In this document: piece after piece, positions 23,101-35,300 of the stretch
Position numbering within the stretch: the first letter of the stretch is position 1
Layout of the letters: every line of letters begins with the position of its first letter
Assembly (NCBI GenBank): GCA_013399115.1
Contig: VXAA01001354.1
Location: 1,027,822 to 1,091,821, forward strand
Origin: Anseranas semipalmata
Lineage: Eukaryota > Chordata > Aves > Anseriformes > Anseranatidae
Reading direction: 5' to 3'
DNA length: 64,000 bases
Translations under genes and position numbers: made by a program
The notes under the pieces: generated by a model
The model's input: the letters and a program-made list of their open reading frames with translations, nothing else
Database searches by the model: none
What the model was told of the DNA's origin: nothing

Positions 23101-26100
23101 GTGAATCTCATAACCTTGATCAGATTTCTCCAGCTGAGGACCCATGTGATTATTTAAATGACTCGGTGTAGTTTGGCATTGTGCTGACATGTTGTATCAC
23201 TCGCACCTTTTCTCATCACTGTCTCTCTATATCACATTTCAGAAGAGGATGCTAAGAAAAGCAAACCCAGATTTTTTTGCACATGGACCACATAAGTTGC
23301 CCAGTTTTCACAGGAGATGTTTATCCTTGTTACTGTTGCATTTGTAGAAAGGTCTGTAAGGAACATCTCTCTGGGTTTGGCTGAAATTCTTCTTTCAGTT
23401 GAAAGAAAACAAACGTGCATGACAAAAGTTTCCTTCCCTGTGACAGAGATCTTGTTATTTGTTAATCACAGATGGAAAGCCACCAGAAGGCTTGTCATAA
23501 ATGGAGACCATTATTTAAAGAGAGCTTGGATTCTCTGTTCTCCCTACGTTTTGAGGCATTGCTCTTCTTGCAGACATCTGTGAAGTCCCATTGTATATGT
23601 GGCTTGGTGGATGGCCTAATTCTTAGACTGGGTGGATGTCAGAAACTGCCCCTGATTTCAAGCAGAGTTAAAAGGTGCTTTTGGGATCCATGCTGAGTTA
23701 TTTGACTGCCTGAGACTGTAATGCAAATCAGTGGTAGGGTGGGAACACACCTGGGCAGCTTTCTTTCACACCTTACCAGACTTGTTCAGAAGGCACACTT
23801 GCCATGTTTGTGGCATAGCAGGGATCATTCATTCTCAATGAAATATTTGAAATATCACTGAGTGATTCATTACTATGGCTAAGGAACTGGTAAACAAGCA
23901 GTTGAAATAAATAACATAGTTATAGAAATAGTCTACCTTCATCTTAAACAAGTGGGCTCTTCCAGGAAATAAAATACACAGAAGTCAGAGGTTGCAAGAG
24001 TCATTTTGATTGCTGAACTCTCTGGTTGAGCAGACTTATTTGCTAGGAAACATTAATAAGCCAACTGATACGGAATGTGTAGAGATCGGACTGCTACCAA
24101 ATTCAGCATCAGCTGTTAGCAGCAGTACAGGAAGACTCATTAAGCTGGAGATGTAGATTTTGCAGCCAGGAGACTTGTTTTTCCCTTTCCCACGAATATC
24201 CAAGTGGGTTTTGATGGCAATTGTAGATGTTTTACCTGATGGAGAGAGTAACTTAAGGAATCCTCTAAATGTATGATCATTTGCCTTTTTGAAATTTCCT
24301 AAAATAATTTGAGGGGATTCTGAAAAATACCCAAGTGTGTAGATATGATGTAAGGGTGGAGATTGTGATGAATTGACTGATACAGATCAGAATAACATCG
24401 TAGGTTCGAGCAGCTTAGACAGAAAAGGCAGAGGGCTGCGGGTGTGCTATGAAGTGTTTGTGAGCATACTAAATCAAAGAGGATTTGAACTTAAAATACC
24501 AGGATTTAGCAGAAAAGGGTGGGTTAAAATCTGTATTGAAAATCATTCCCCAAAACTCAAATTTTGTGTGCACTTGCAGATTTTCTTACATTGTCCTCCA
24601 CTTCTGTCTTCTCTTTATGGAGAGTGATTGTATAGCCTGCACCTTTCTGGGAAGCTGGATTAAACTTCAGACATGCGGTAATGAGTTCCAGTTCGGAGAG
24701 AGTCTGCTTCGTAGTTCTCAAGAGTCGGTATATTAAAAACAAAACAAAAGATTCGATGAATTTTACATTTAGGAAGAACACACCAAACTTCTGTTACACT
24801 ACTCCAGTTCTGTTGATTTTAACTGATTTGTCTTGGCAAGTAAGTGGGGAGAATATGAGAAGGTAGCAGGCTGCAAGATTATGTGAAAAGCCTATGATTT
24901 CACTTCACCAGCTACGTTCTGCTTGTTTCATTTTCTCTTATATTACAATAATTAGTCAATAGCCTGATTGCTGTATTCAGGGATTAGTGTCACAGACAAT
25001 TCATCCCAAGTGGAACATATGCTCTCTTGGATGTACCACACTTCCCTGCTTATAATTACGCTTCCATTGTGCACACTGGTCAGAGGAAAAACTCTTCCTC
25101 ATTAATAGTTGCTTGACCATACTTGTACCAGATGGAGATTACCGTGGATTCTTTTTCCACCTGGGATAAATCAGTAGATAGCAGTTGAGCTTTTAAAGAC
25201 AATGCCTGGATTGTGTGAGGGTATTTTGTACCTGGTGAGGCTGTGTATCCCTCGTGTTGTTAATTCATCTGGTATCATCGATTTTTCCCTAGGCAAATGT
25301 CTTCTCTGTCAGTTTTAATATTTTTGCAGTAGATGTGAAAGAACTTTCCCTTAATACTTCATAGGGCAAGTAAAAGGCGCAAACCCTAGAAATGTGCACA
25401 AAAACTGCAATTCTGATCTGAGAGATACTGTCCTGGATGTCTGCAGAGATCCGCAAAAGGAAGCGGAGCTGATTGCCAGTATTCAGCACTCTTTTGGAGC
25501 CTGCAGCTCTTGCTGTGAATTATTTGCCCCCGTGGTCTCAAAAGGCCTCAGTATACAGAGCCTCGAAATCTTTTGAATACCTGTCCCTCAACTGCAAGCC
25601 CACGATACCCCATGAGGGTGCTCCACTTTTCAGAACACTCAGAGCCTGACGTACAGCTCTTTTCTGGGCTTCACTAATTTGGGGGCAGTGTGTATGGGCA
25701 GCATTTCCACGCCTCTGATGTCACTGTCATTAAAAATCGAGCTCTGCAGTGGGTTCGCTGTTGCAGGAGTCTGGTCCAGCTCCCCAGGAACTGGATTGTG
25801 ATCAGTCCCATGGAAGATGGTGGAGACTGCACAGCTTCAGTGATGTGCTTGATGTCAAAGCTGTTTGAATTGATATCCCCTTAATTTGAAATAGTCTCCT
25901 GGATCGTGTTTTCCTGGCACACGGATCTGTTTCAGACAGCTGGATCTAATGTAACAGTGAGATACGGATTGTGGGATAATTTTTTCTTTATTAGAGTCAA
26001 ATTGTGAGTTTTCTTTGTTTAAACAATGCATGATGCTCTTTGGAATAAGAACAACCAGGCTTGGTAATAATATAATATCCATATAATTATTCCTGTCTTG

Positions 26101-26320
26101 AATGTAAGCTATCGATTCAAACCAAACCTGCTAAGGCTTGTCCTTATGAAGACATTTGCAGATTGAAAAGTGTACTTCAGTGTGAACGTAGGGATTCAAC
26201 AGAGAAATGAAAGAAGCCTCCCCAGCTACATGACCTCTCTAAAATGAGTGGAAAGACTTGCTGCTTTGTGTGTAGCTTAAGGTTACAGTCTTCTGCGCTG
26301 CGTTGGTTTTCCTTCTGCAG
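20163..26320. other. Non-coding stretch
   Basis: No gene recognised. A G-rich low-complexity interval (about 20240-20330, dominated by GGGGCTGG-like words) opens long frames on both strands that should be ignored. The rest is ordinary intergenic or intronic sequence with no recognisable interspersed repeat. Confidence 0.5.
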
Positions 26321-26356
26321 ATGTCACCCTACCATCTGGTGGGGAAGAGCCATGGG
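26321..26356 (+). other. Possible 36-bp micro-exon (weak)
   Basis: A strong acceptor form (TTTTCCTTCTGCAG, AG at 26319-26320) and a GTGAGA donor-like site (GT at 26357-26358) bracket 36 bp that encode MSPYHLVGKSHG in one frame. The length is a multiple of three. Only splice-site shape supports it, and such pairs occur by chance in tens of kilobases. Confidence 0.12.
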
Positions 26357-29300
26357 GTGAGAGGAGCTCATGGTGTAAGCCAGAGCATTTCTGCTGTGAA
26401 AGTTAAAGGATGGATCAGCGAGCGTGGTCTTCAAAATGCTCAGCGCTCAATTGACATTGAATGTGTCGCACTGTTTTTATTGTAAACCTTAAACCAAACC
26501 AGTATTCAAGGTTAATAGTAAATGGTTGTTGTAGAGCTGGGGATGCTGGACTGAACAGCAGTATGTTCTGTAGATCGTCAGAAACTTCTCAGAAGAGGTC
26601 AGTTCTGTGCTAGTCCTGGGAGGATTTGCAGTAACTCGTGCTTGGGAACCTCCAGTAATTGTCACTCAGGGCAGCACCTGGCTGGGTCATAAAACTGTGG
26701 AAAAGCAGGAGGCTGTTCTCTTGGGTGTGAAGATTCCTTTGTTCCGGCAACCTTTTAATTCAATTTGTAGGGTCGATCTTAGTTTGAGAAAGGTCAGATA
26801 ATTGGAAGTGTCGAGTCCTGCTCAGTTTACTGATAAAAATGCTGCTGTTCACTGCAGTAGCACAACTTGGGAGAGTAGACTTAGCTACGCGATACCTTGC
26901 GGTTATTCTTGAAGTTACTTGGGGCTCTGGGTTATATGTAGTGAGGAAAGTCTGATGAAGGAAAGTGGTGCCAAGGAGAAGGTCTGGGAGACCCTGTTAG
27001 GCCGGAGACAAACTTCTGGCCTAGTTTAAGTGGTACAGGAGTAGTCCCCTTGTTTGACCTGAGCAACCATGAGCCCAGGGACCTTGGCAGAGCCGCTGGT
27101 TTGCTTAGAGCAAAAGCCATGTGGAAGTACCTTGCAGAGGGGGGCTAGAGAGCAGTCCTGCCCCTCTCTAAAAAGGGAAGAAACGCCCAGAGCTGTGTGT
27201 GCGGCACAGTGCGTGCGGGGAGCCAGGCTCAGCTTCACAGCATAGAACCAACATACGCAAGTGTCGTGTCCTTTGTAGCTACCGTGGCGTTAATTCCCAG
27301 TCGCTTCCACTAGCGTCTGCTCTGTGGCCACCAAATTCCTTGTCAGTAGCCATCAGTCCACGTGGGTGTTTGGTTATGTATGGAGACATGTGGATGTTAT
27401 TTTCTTCCCGAGAGTCTGAAGTTACAGTCGGGCACTTTCAGTAGACCTCTGAATACCTAATCTGCGTGGGTGCCGCGCTTTCCTGAAGCTGATGCAGACA
27501 TTTGCTGAACCAAGCCCCCGTGCGCTGCTGGGACCCGGTCCGAGGTGACTGCGCTAGACACCAAGCAATCCAAGTGGGTGCTCGGGGGTGCGCAGGGATG
27601 GACGCCCCAGGCAGAAATCAGTACCTGTTTGTTGTAGTGTGTTTCAGAAGAAGATAGAAAGCATTCTCCTTCAGTTTACTGCATGCCTGATTTATGCTTT
27701 GTCTGTTTTCGTTACCCCTCCTAAACAAGCAATGCCCTGAATCATCGGTTGGGTGGCCTCACATAATTCATTGCTCCCTAATGCTTGAAAACCTTGCCTT
27801 GCTCTGTGCTGGTAGCTATGTTGAACTAATAAATTACATAGCAATGCTGAATGTAGCGGTAGTCCTTTTTATACCTATAAAATTGTTTCAAATCATACTG
27901 CTCTAAAATAGTTACCATTCTCTCTGCTTGATAGTGTAATAATACAAAAGAGTCGAAGACTGGCGCTAGAGCCTGCAGTCTCCCCTCTAGAGGTCAGGTG
28001 TGGTTCAGACCTGGTCACAGCCTCTGTTTGCCGAGGTTTGAGCCTGTGGAAGGGCTCTGCTGGGGTGTGCGTGGTGCCCACCTGTGTTCTTGGTCTCATG
28101 TCAGTGCCACTGACATTGATTTTAGTTACACTCACTGCTGATCACTTGATCTCAGAAGGGGATGTAGCTATGAAATAAGCTAGAAGAAGGAAACAAATTA
28201 ATCTCATGTAGTCTGGAGACGAGAGGAGTGGTTTTTGAGTGGCCCTTTCCCTGGCCCGTGCAGTCCTCTTTTCCGCTTGTATGAATGAACAGGTAGGAGG
28301 AAAGCAGAATTCACAGTAGTAATGTTTCTCAGTATGTTTTCCCTTCATTTGGTTAGAACAAACACAACGTTTTTACTTTCTTGGACTACATCTGTGTGTT
28401 TTATCGTAGGCACTCATCTTTAACTTTGATACCTGTCCTTGCATCTGCAGACTCACTGTTCTGCAAATCCAGTTGACCCAAGTGAACCAAACTGTTTTGA
28501 GACTTGAGCCCTTTTCTGGGCCCTCTGTCCGAGAAGCACAATTCCGGTTTTGCAGTTCGGAGCTGATCAAAGCACGCGGATTGCGCTGCAAAGCCACTTG
28601 TGAGGGACTGTGGTTCAGCCTGGCACCTTCTCTGTTCACCCAGCTCATCTCAGGTGGGATCCCCAGCAGCGTGCACTGGCCCAGCTCCGCCTGCGTAGGA
28701 CTGCCGTGCCGGGCTGCGTGAAGTCTTCTAAAACCGGTAAAATTCCTGCTGAACTCGGTGTTGTTGGGAGTATTTATTCCGTGACAGTGCACGGCGCAGT
28801 GTATGGCCCCCCCAGCTGTACACTTGCAGTCCCTGCCAGGGATCTGCTCTGTACGTAACGGGACCAGGTTTTCAGCCCCGTGGGAATGTGATGCTGAGCT
28901 ATACATTGACTTACCCTAAGCCATTGAGGTCAGAAAAAAATTTGCTACTGACTGAGTAGAAACCAGGTTTGGACCAGGTCAAGGGAAGCTGTGCAAGCAT
29001 TTTGTGAGTTCCCTGGTAGAAACTATCTTTGCAGAAGATATCATTTCCTTGTAATGCTTTTACTGCATCACTTCTAAATGCAAAATGATGCTGTCTTCTC
29101 ATCGATAACTTGCCCTTGAGCCCCCTTGGTGCGCTTGTTTCCTCTTGCCTTCCCCTTCCTGCGTTAGCAGGGGCTTTTGATGCTTTGCACTGAGCTTCTC
29201 TTGAGCACCTTGGGGTTTGCTCTTGCTCTGGATGTGGCTGTGTTTTGTCTGTAGTAAAAGGTAGGAGTTGAAGCTGTGGAAGTAGAGGTCTCTGCGGTTT

Positions 29301-32300
29301 GCCTGGGAAATACCAGAGGATGTGTTTTTCCCATTTTTCATGGCATCTGGACTCCTAGTTTCACTTCTACAAACTAGGAGAGGAGTTGGCTGAGGATAGG
29401 GGAAGGGTTTTTTTTTTTTTCCCCCCAGTCTCCTAGATGGGGGCTGTATATTTTCTGCCTGGAGATTTGGGAATTGGGTGGCTCTTGGCTGGGGAGGCTC
29501 AGGCTCGAGCCTGGGCTCTGCCCTGCAGCCGGTGGGAAGGGGCTGGGGCTGGTGCTGCTGCTGGGCCGGTCCCAGACTGCCTGGCACGTGGTGTGCCCGT
29601 GAGGGAGGTGCTGGTGGTCGCCATTCATGGCCGAAATCGTCTCATTCGCGCGGCTGATGTTTCGGAACGGCAAACTGGGAAAAAAGGAAGATAGCGCGTG
29701 AATAACCGGGTGCTCTGCTGCGTGGCGAGCAGGGCTGGCGGGGCTGCCTTGTGAGGCACTCCTGGATGGATCCGGACATCCACGTCGCCTCCTTTTAAGA
29801 AGGCCAAATGGTCTTTCAGTTATTGTTCTGGGAAGCTCGTGTCACTGGGTGTATAATTCATTTCACTTGGAATTTCAGGGTCAGACATAAATGTTGTTAT
29901 CCACTTCAGAAGAAAAGCTTTAGAAAAAGGAGTGGGAAGCCGAAATATTTGGAAAAATGAAAAATGTTTAAAATATTTTTATGCAAAAAAAAAAAAGCCC
30001 TCAGCGAATAGTCGTTCCACTCTGCTTCTGGCCAGTCTCGGATGCTTCTCTTCCAGAACGTCTGCCTATGAATGAATCATGACACGATCCTGGGAACTCT
30101 GCAGCCGCGATTGTTATTCTATACATGGCATCAGACACCACCTGCGGATGAAGAGTGGAAACTTTGCAGTTCCTAAGCCTCACCTCGTTACACCGCGGTG
30201 TGCAATCAGGTGTGCGTGTGCACTTCATCACTCCCTGGAGAGGGAATGAACCTGCAGTGTCGTACAGCTCCCAACGTGACTTGTTGATGCTGAAGCTGGC
30301 TTGGAAAGCTAATACTGACTGGTTTTTCTAAGTGGGCATGGCCAGAAAAAAAGGCTTACAAGAGAGGAGGGGGGAAAAAAAAAAAGAATACTAGTGGATT
30401 CTGATTTTGTTTTTTTTGTTTATTTTGACAATAATCACAGCAAAACAACAGCAGTATGAAAATGGAGTCAGTTTTGCCATTTGGAGCATCTTCCTGTGGA
30501 CAAAACATCCTAATCTGCGTAAGGATCTCCTGACATTGAATGCCAGCTCCCTGGGGTAAAGCTCCCTAAATACAACCAACATCCTTTTAGAGGCTGACTT
30601 CTTTTCCCGGGAGAGCTTGACTAAATCCCTTTGATAAACAGAAGCTGGCGTTGAGCAGGGAGGAAATGTGCTTTATGGGTGACAGCATGAGAATAACAAT
30701 CGGGATTCCAGTGTTCTGCCCTTGCCCTCCTCTAATTTATGTCCTCCCGAAAAAAGAAGGTTCCTGTATCTGTTGTACCAGTCTGTTTGCTCTGAATTTC
30801 AGTGGATGTGAATGAATTCAGGAGTAGTCCGAAGATCTTTATTTTACCTCTTTAAGTGGATAGGAGATGTTAGGCTATGGTATGATCAAATATATGGCAT
30901 TTCTCTGACCTAGTGGGAGCCAGACTTCTAGCTTTTGGTCTTGCTGGTCTGCCAAGTCTGGCATCGTACCAGTAGGCACTGCTGATAAATGACCATCTGG
31001 AAGAATGTGAAAGCCTCGAGAAAGGCGCATGATGATAGGTTTTTCTTCCTCTTCGCCAGTTCAGCAGGAAGTTGTAAAAGTCTAGGAGACCATCTTCCGA
31101 ATCCAGGTGGTAGAAGGTCTTAGTGCTTTAATGAATAACCAGAAATATTACCAATGCTCATAAATGCTCCACTGCCATTACAGAATTGGGCCACGGGACA
31201 GCCTGCTGGATTAAATTCTGTAGGTTGATTATATGCTGACCGAGATGGAATGTTCCTTTTTTGTTTTAAAAAGATGGTTGGTTGTTGAAGTCGCTGAGAT
31301 GTATCAATGTCAATCAGTAAAAGCTAGAGCTTGAAGTAGTTGAACTGTCCCATACAGAGTGCTTAAATAAAACCTCGTAGTCACTTTGGAATCTGAGCTA
31401 TGAGCTAGCGATGTCTTCTGGTCTGTGTGTTGTAGATGAAGTCCTTCCTCACCCTTGTCCTCCCAGCCGGCGTTCTCGTCAGCTGAAGGCATCACTGTCA
31501 AATTTCGGCTATGCACAGCAGTTTGGGCAGGGACGCAGTTACCTCTGCTTCACTGCAGTACCTCCGTGCAGCGTTAGTTCTCTCTTACTCTCCGCGTGTC
31601 CCCTCCAGTCCTCCGTTTGCCCCAGGATGCCAGGCCACTTAAATATTTCAGACTGGTTCCTTCCTGCTTTCTGTATGTGTTGTCCCTCTTGATGAGCAGC
31701 ATCCCCGAGTCCCCTGCAGAAATAACCACGTGAGACTTCTCCCTGCAGTTCCCTCTCACTCCCGTGTTGGTGACCTGTGTAACGAACTGCTGCTCCTTTC
31801 AAGGCCACCGTTCTGTGTCTAGCCCAGGATCAGCACGTGTCCTCCCTGCCTGCTCTGCTGTCCTGTATCGACTTACTGGAGTTTTCCTTCAGCCTGCTTT
31901 CCTTTCAGTGCTGACAACCACAAGAAATTCTTATTGGTGTGCTGCCGTGCTCACCTTCCTCAACACAGCCTTCTCCCGACATAGGGCAGGTGCTGGTGGT
32001 GGCAGAGCCGTGCAGGTGTGCTCTGTGGCTGGCCCGTGCTTACCCAGTGTTTATCGAACTCCGATCGGGAAGCCCTGAGGAAAGGGACCACCAACCAGTT
32101 ACAGAACTTCAGTCCGCTTCTGCGAAATCCTGATTTGTACTGCTAGGAATTCCGTCCTGCTGGCCAAGGATGGAAAAAGCAGAGCTGTTGTTGTATTGAC
32201 AGAAGTGTCGGGATTTGATGCGTTGGATTTTTAGAGAATATTAGGAACCACCAAAATTTGAAAAAGAAACCTTTACTAGTGGGATTGTATCGGGTAGATG

Positions 32301-35300
32301 TGATTGCAGGATGAGACGTGGTCTGTTCTGCAGTTAAGGGTCTGGTTGCCCAAAACACCGAATGGCACAAGTTCTAGGCGATACCGGGGTTCGTAGACGA
32401 AGGCTTTTCCGAAGCCGTCAGGGGAGAGTTGCCTCTCCGTGCCAGCCTGGTGAGGTATGCGGTGCTGAGACATCCAGTGCTGTGTTTGGTGCAGTAGGCA
32501 CTGCCTGTGTAACGGGCGTTAAGGCATCAAATGGTCGTCAAAGCATTCACATCGCATCACGAGCCTGACTTCAGCAAAGCCTTCCTGCTAGGCAAAGTCC
32601 TTGGGCACGTGCTTCAAGTCTTGCTGGTTCCAGGGAGAATGAAACATCTGGTTCGTGCTTTGATAGCTACCCAGGAGCCCTGGTTTTGCCTAGAGGAAAG
32701 GGTATGCTTGTGTCTCTTGTGCTCTTCAGCAGGGACTTGCTGAAATCCGGTCCTGGATGCTCGGTGAGGGAGCCTATTAGTGGTGGGAGTCCTGAGCCAG
32801 CCGCTTCCTATGCCGCTGTCTAGACCGAAGGGGTTTGGAAGTTTTCAGATTAGCTTTGGATAAGGCTCCGAACTCCTGGATGCTTCTCCTAACCAGATGA
32901 AACCTCTAAAAAGCTTGAGGCTTGTCCATCGCTGATTTTCCTATGAACTACATTAAAAACTCTTAAGTTGAAATATTTCTTACTTTAAAAATAGAATAAT
33001 AAAACAATAAATCAGAAGGAAAAGCATGCTGAAAAAAATGCAGAAAACAGATGAAAAGCAAAAGGGAAAAGTGAACTTCGTAAAAATACCATACATGCCA
33101 GACCCTTCAAGTACGATTTCCTGCATATTGCTCTTTAAAAAGCATGATATTACAACATGCTCTTGCATTCGGGGGCCAAAAATATGAAAGAATAAAGCCT
33201 TGTTTGATCTTGAGAGTTGAATGGGTGTCATTTGACCCATCCATGATCTGCTCCGAGACCTAGGACATGTCAGATGATTTTCCACTCTCTGTCTGCACCA
33301 CTCCCTTGTCTCTTCTCCACCCTCTGTGAGCAGATAGTGCTGACACGCTTCCTGTTATGGGCCGCTGGTCCGGCTCTCGAGCATCCTGGCACCGAAACGC
33401 CTGTGGGTTGGGCAGAGGACTTCAAAAGCAATTCCTGGCACACGGACGAAATATTTTGAAGTGAGTTTGGGTGGTTCCCAAAACGACCTGCTCCAAGCAA
33501 GTAGAAAGAAAGCTTACATTATCTCATGTGAAAGACCCAGGTCCTCTCGGGAGCCTGCCAGAGGCTTATGAAATCCTGTATTGGTGCTGAGAAACCTTGA
33601 CGAACGTATTGACTGCTGACGGAAATATGAAGCATAAACATGATGCAGAGATAGCAGCTCGGAGCTGTGTGTCTGCTCTTGATTTCTCAGGATCTAGAAT
33701 CTACCTGATGTGTATTTTGCAAGCTCTTGATCACTTGCGTTTCGGCTGGGCCTTCCAGCAGGCTGGCCCTCGGATGCTGGGAGCACCCTGGGTGTGTCCC
33801 CAGCTCACCCTTGTGCATGTATACAACAAATAATAATGAAAGAACTACGTGGTAGCAGGCATCAGGCTTCCAAATCCCTTTGTGCCTCCTTTCCGCTGGC
33901 AAGGATCAAGCGGCTTCAGGCTCTTTGAGCAAAATACCCAGCCTGCAGTGTTCAGAGCTGCTATCTTTCCCAGGTTTCAGCGGAACATGGACTAGGGATG
34001 TCATTGCCTAGCTTATTTCTGCTACCCAGCAGCCGTAGTGTGCAGAGCAAGAACATGCTGTGTGCGAGCGGCCGTGCGATTCTGCTGTCAGGGTATGCCC
34101 AGGTTGTGCCGGAGCCCTTCTCGGGCACTGGTGTCCTGTTCCTACATCATTGCTGTGAGGTGGGAGTGTAAGCCAGCCTTATCTCTTTCTGCTTCTGAAT
34201 TTGTGTTTTTCTCCTGCCTTATACATTCCTCACATATTTCTGTCCCAAGCGTGGTGGTCATTGTGTTGTATAGTGAGTCTCAACTTGGGATATTTAGCTT
34301 TACTGTGGTTTCAGTAATAATTGCTATATCACATTGCTGGTCAAGTGCTCGCTTTCTGAGAGAGAGATTTTTGGGAAATTTAACACTTTCTTCCCTTTGT
34401 AGTCAGTTACCAAAATGATCTTTAACATTGCCCGTTACTGGAGTCTGCACTGAACCTTTTGCTGCTGAACTTGAGCCGATGCGTTAATCCAGCGGTGTGC
34501 GTACCGGTGTTTGCTGCCTGTTAGTTAGTGAGTGGCAGCTCTCAGTGTTCTGTGTCCTGAAGTGGGTGACTGAAAGCATTCAGAGCATGTAATCAGCAAA
34601 AATAACACTTCCTGAGTGCGCTTTGGAAATTCAAGACCGTTTTTGTAAACGGCAGCTTTCTAAATATTCGCCAAAAATTGCCAGTATCCCTGCACTAATA
34701 AGAGGAAGCCAAAGTTGGGGTTTTATTTTTGAACAAATCGGTTCCTCTGCAGCGTTAGGTGCTTTCCTGCACAACGTTTGCCCTCTGACCTTGCCTGTCA
34801 CCACCTGTAACTGGTGTCTCTGCTGGGAGTCCTCACCCAGTATCAGCTGTATCCAACCCACCTTCGTTGGCTTACGGCTGTTTCAAATAGCACAGCTTTG
34901 GCCAACCTTACCCTCCTTTAAAATGTATTCATCCAACGCTGTCGTAGTTCTGCTGCTGTGTTCATTGAGTCAAGTACCTTTAATGGGTCTTCATGTGACA
35001 GACCTCCAACGTTTTGTTTTTCTTTCTGGTCTTTCTCTTTTACCAGGGGATAACCAAAACTGGATGCAGGTGGAAACCTGAGCAGAGAGGTGCCCAGAGG
35101 AAATTAGTGTTTTTTTTACTCCTTTATATATAGTGATTTAAAATGAATTCTGTTACCTTTTGGGGGGATAATTGAGATTTGAAACTTCTTGTCCTGTCTA
35201 CTTCAAGATTCATTTAAAAATATGGGCAATTACTTAATCTTGGACCTTAGACTATGAATGAAATAAATGCTGACAGTGCTCAGGCTGGTGCAGAGACAGA

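Noticed and set aside
24395..24420. GGTTCGAG, resembling a tRNA T-arm
   Set aside because: No A-box or acceptor stem around it. No tRNA gene was found in the window.
28373..28906. 177-codon minus-strand open frame
   Set aside because: No domain, no splice or promoter context, an overlapping plus-strand frame (28473-28721), and composition without protein character. Frames of this length are expected by chance in 64 kb.
29099..29587. 162-codon minus-strand open frame
   Set aside because: Low-complexity Pro/Gln/Ser content set by GC-rich sequence, no recognisable domain, and it shares sequence with an opposite-strand frame.
34623..35081. 152-codon plus-strand open frame
   Set aside because: Cys/Leu/Ser-rich with no motif. 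The first codon is not an ATG and there is no splice context.
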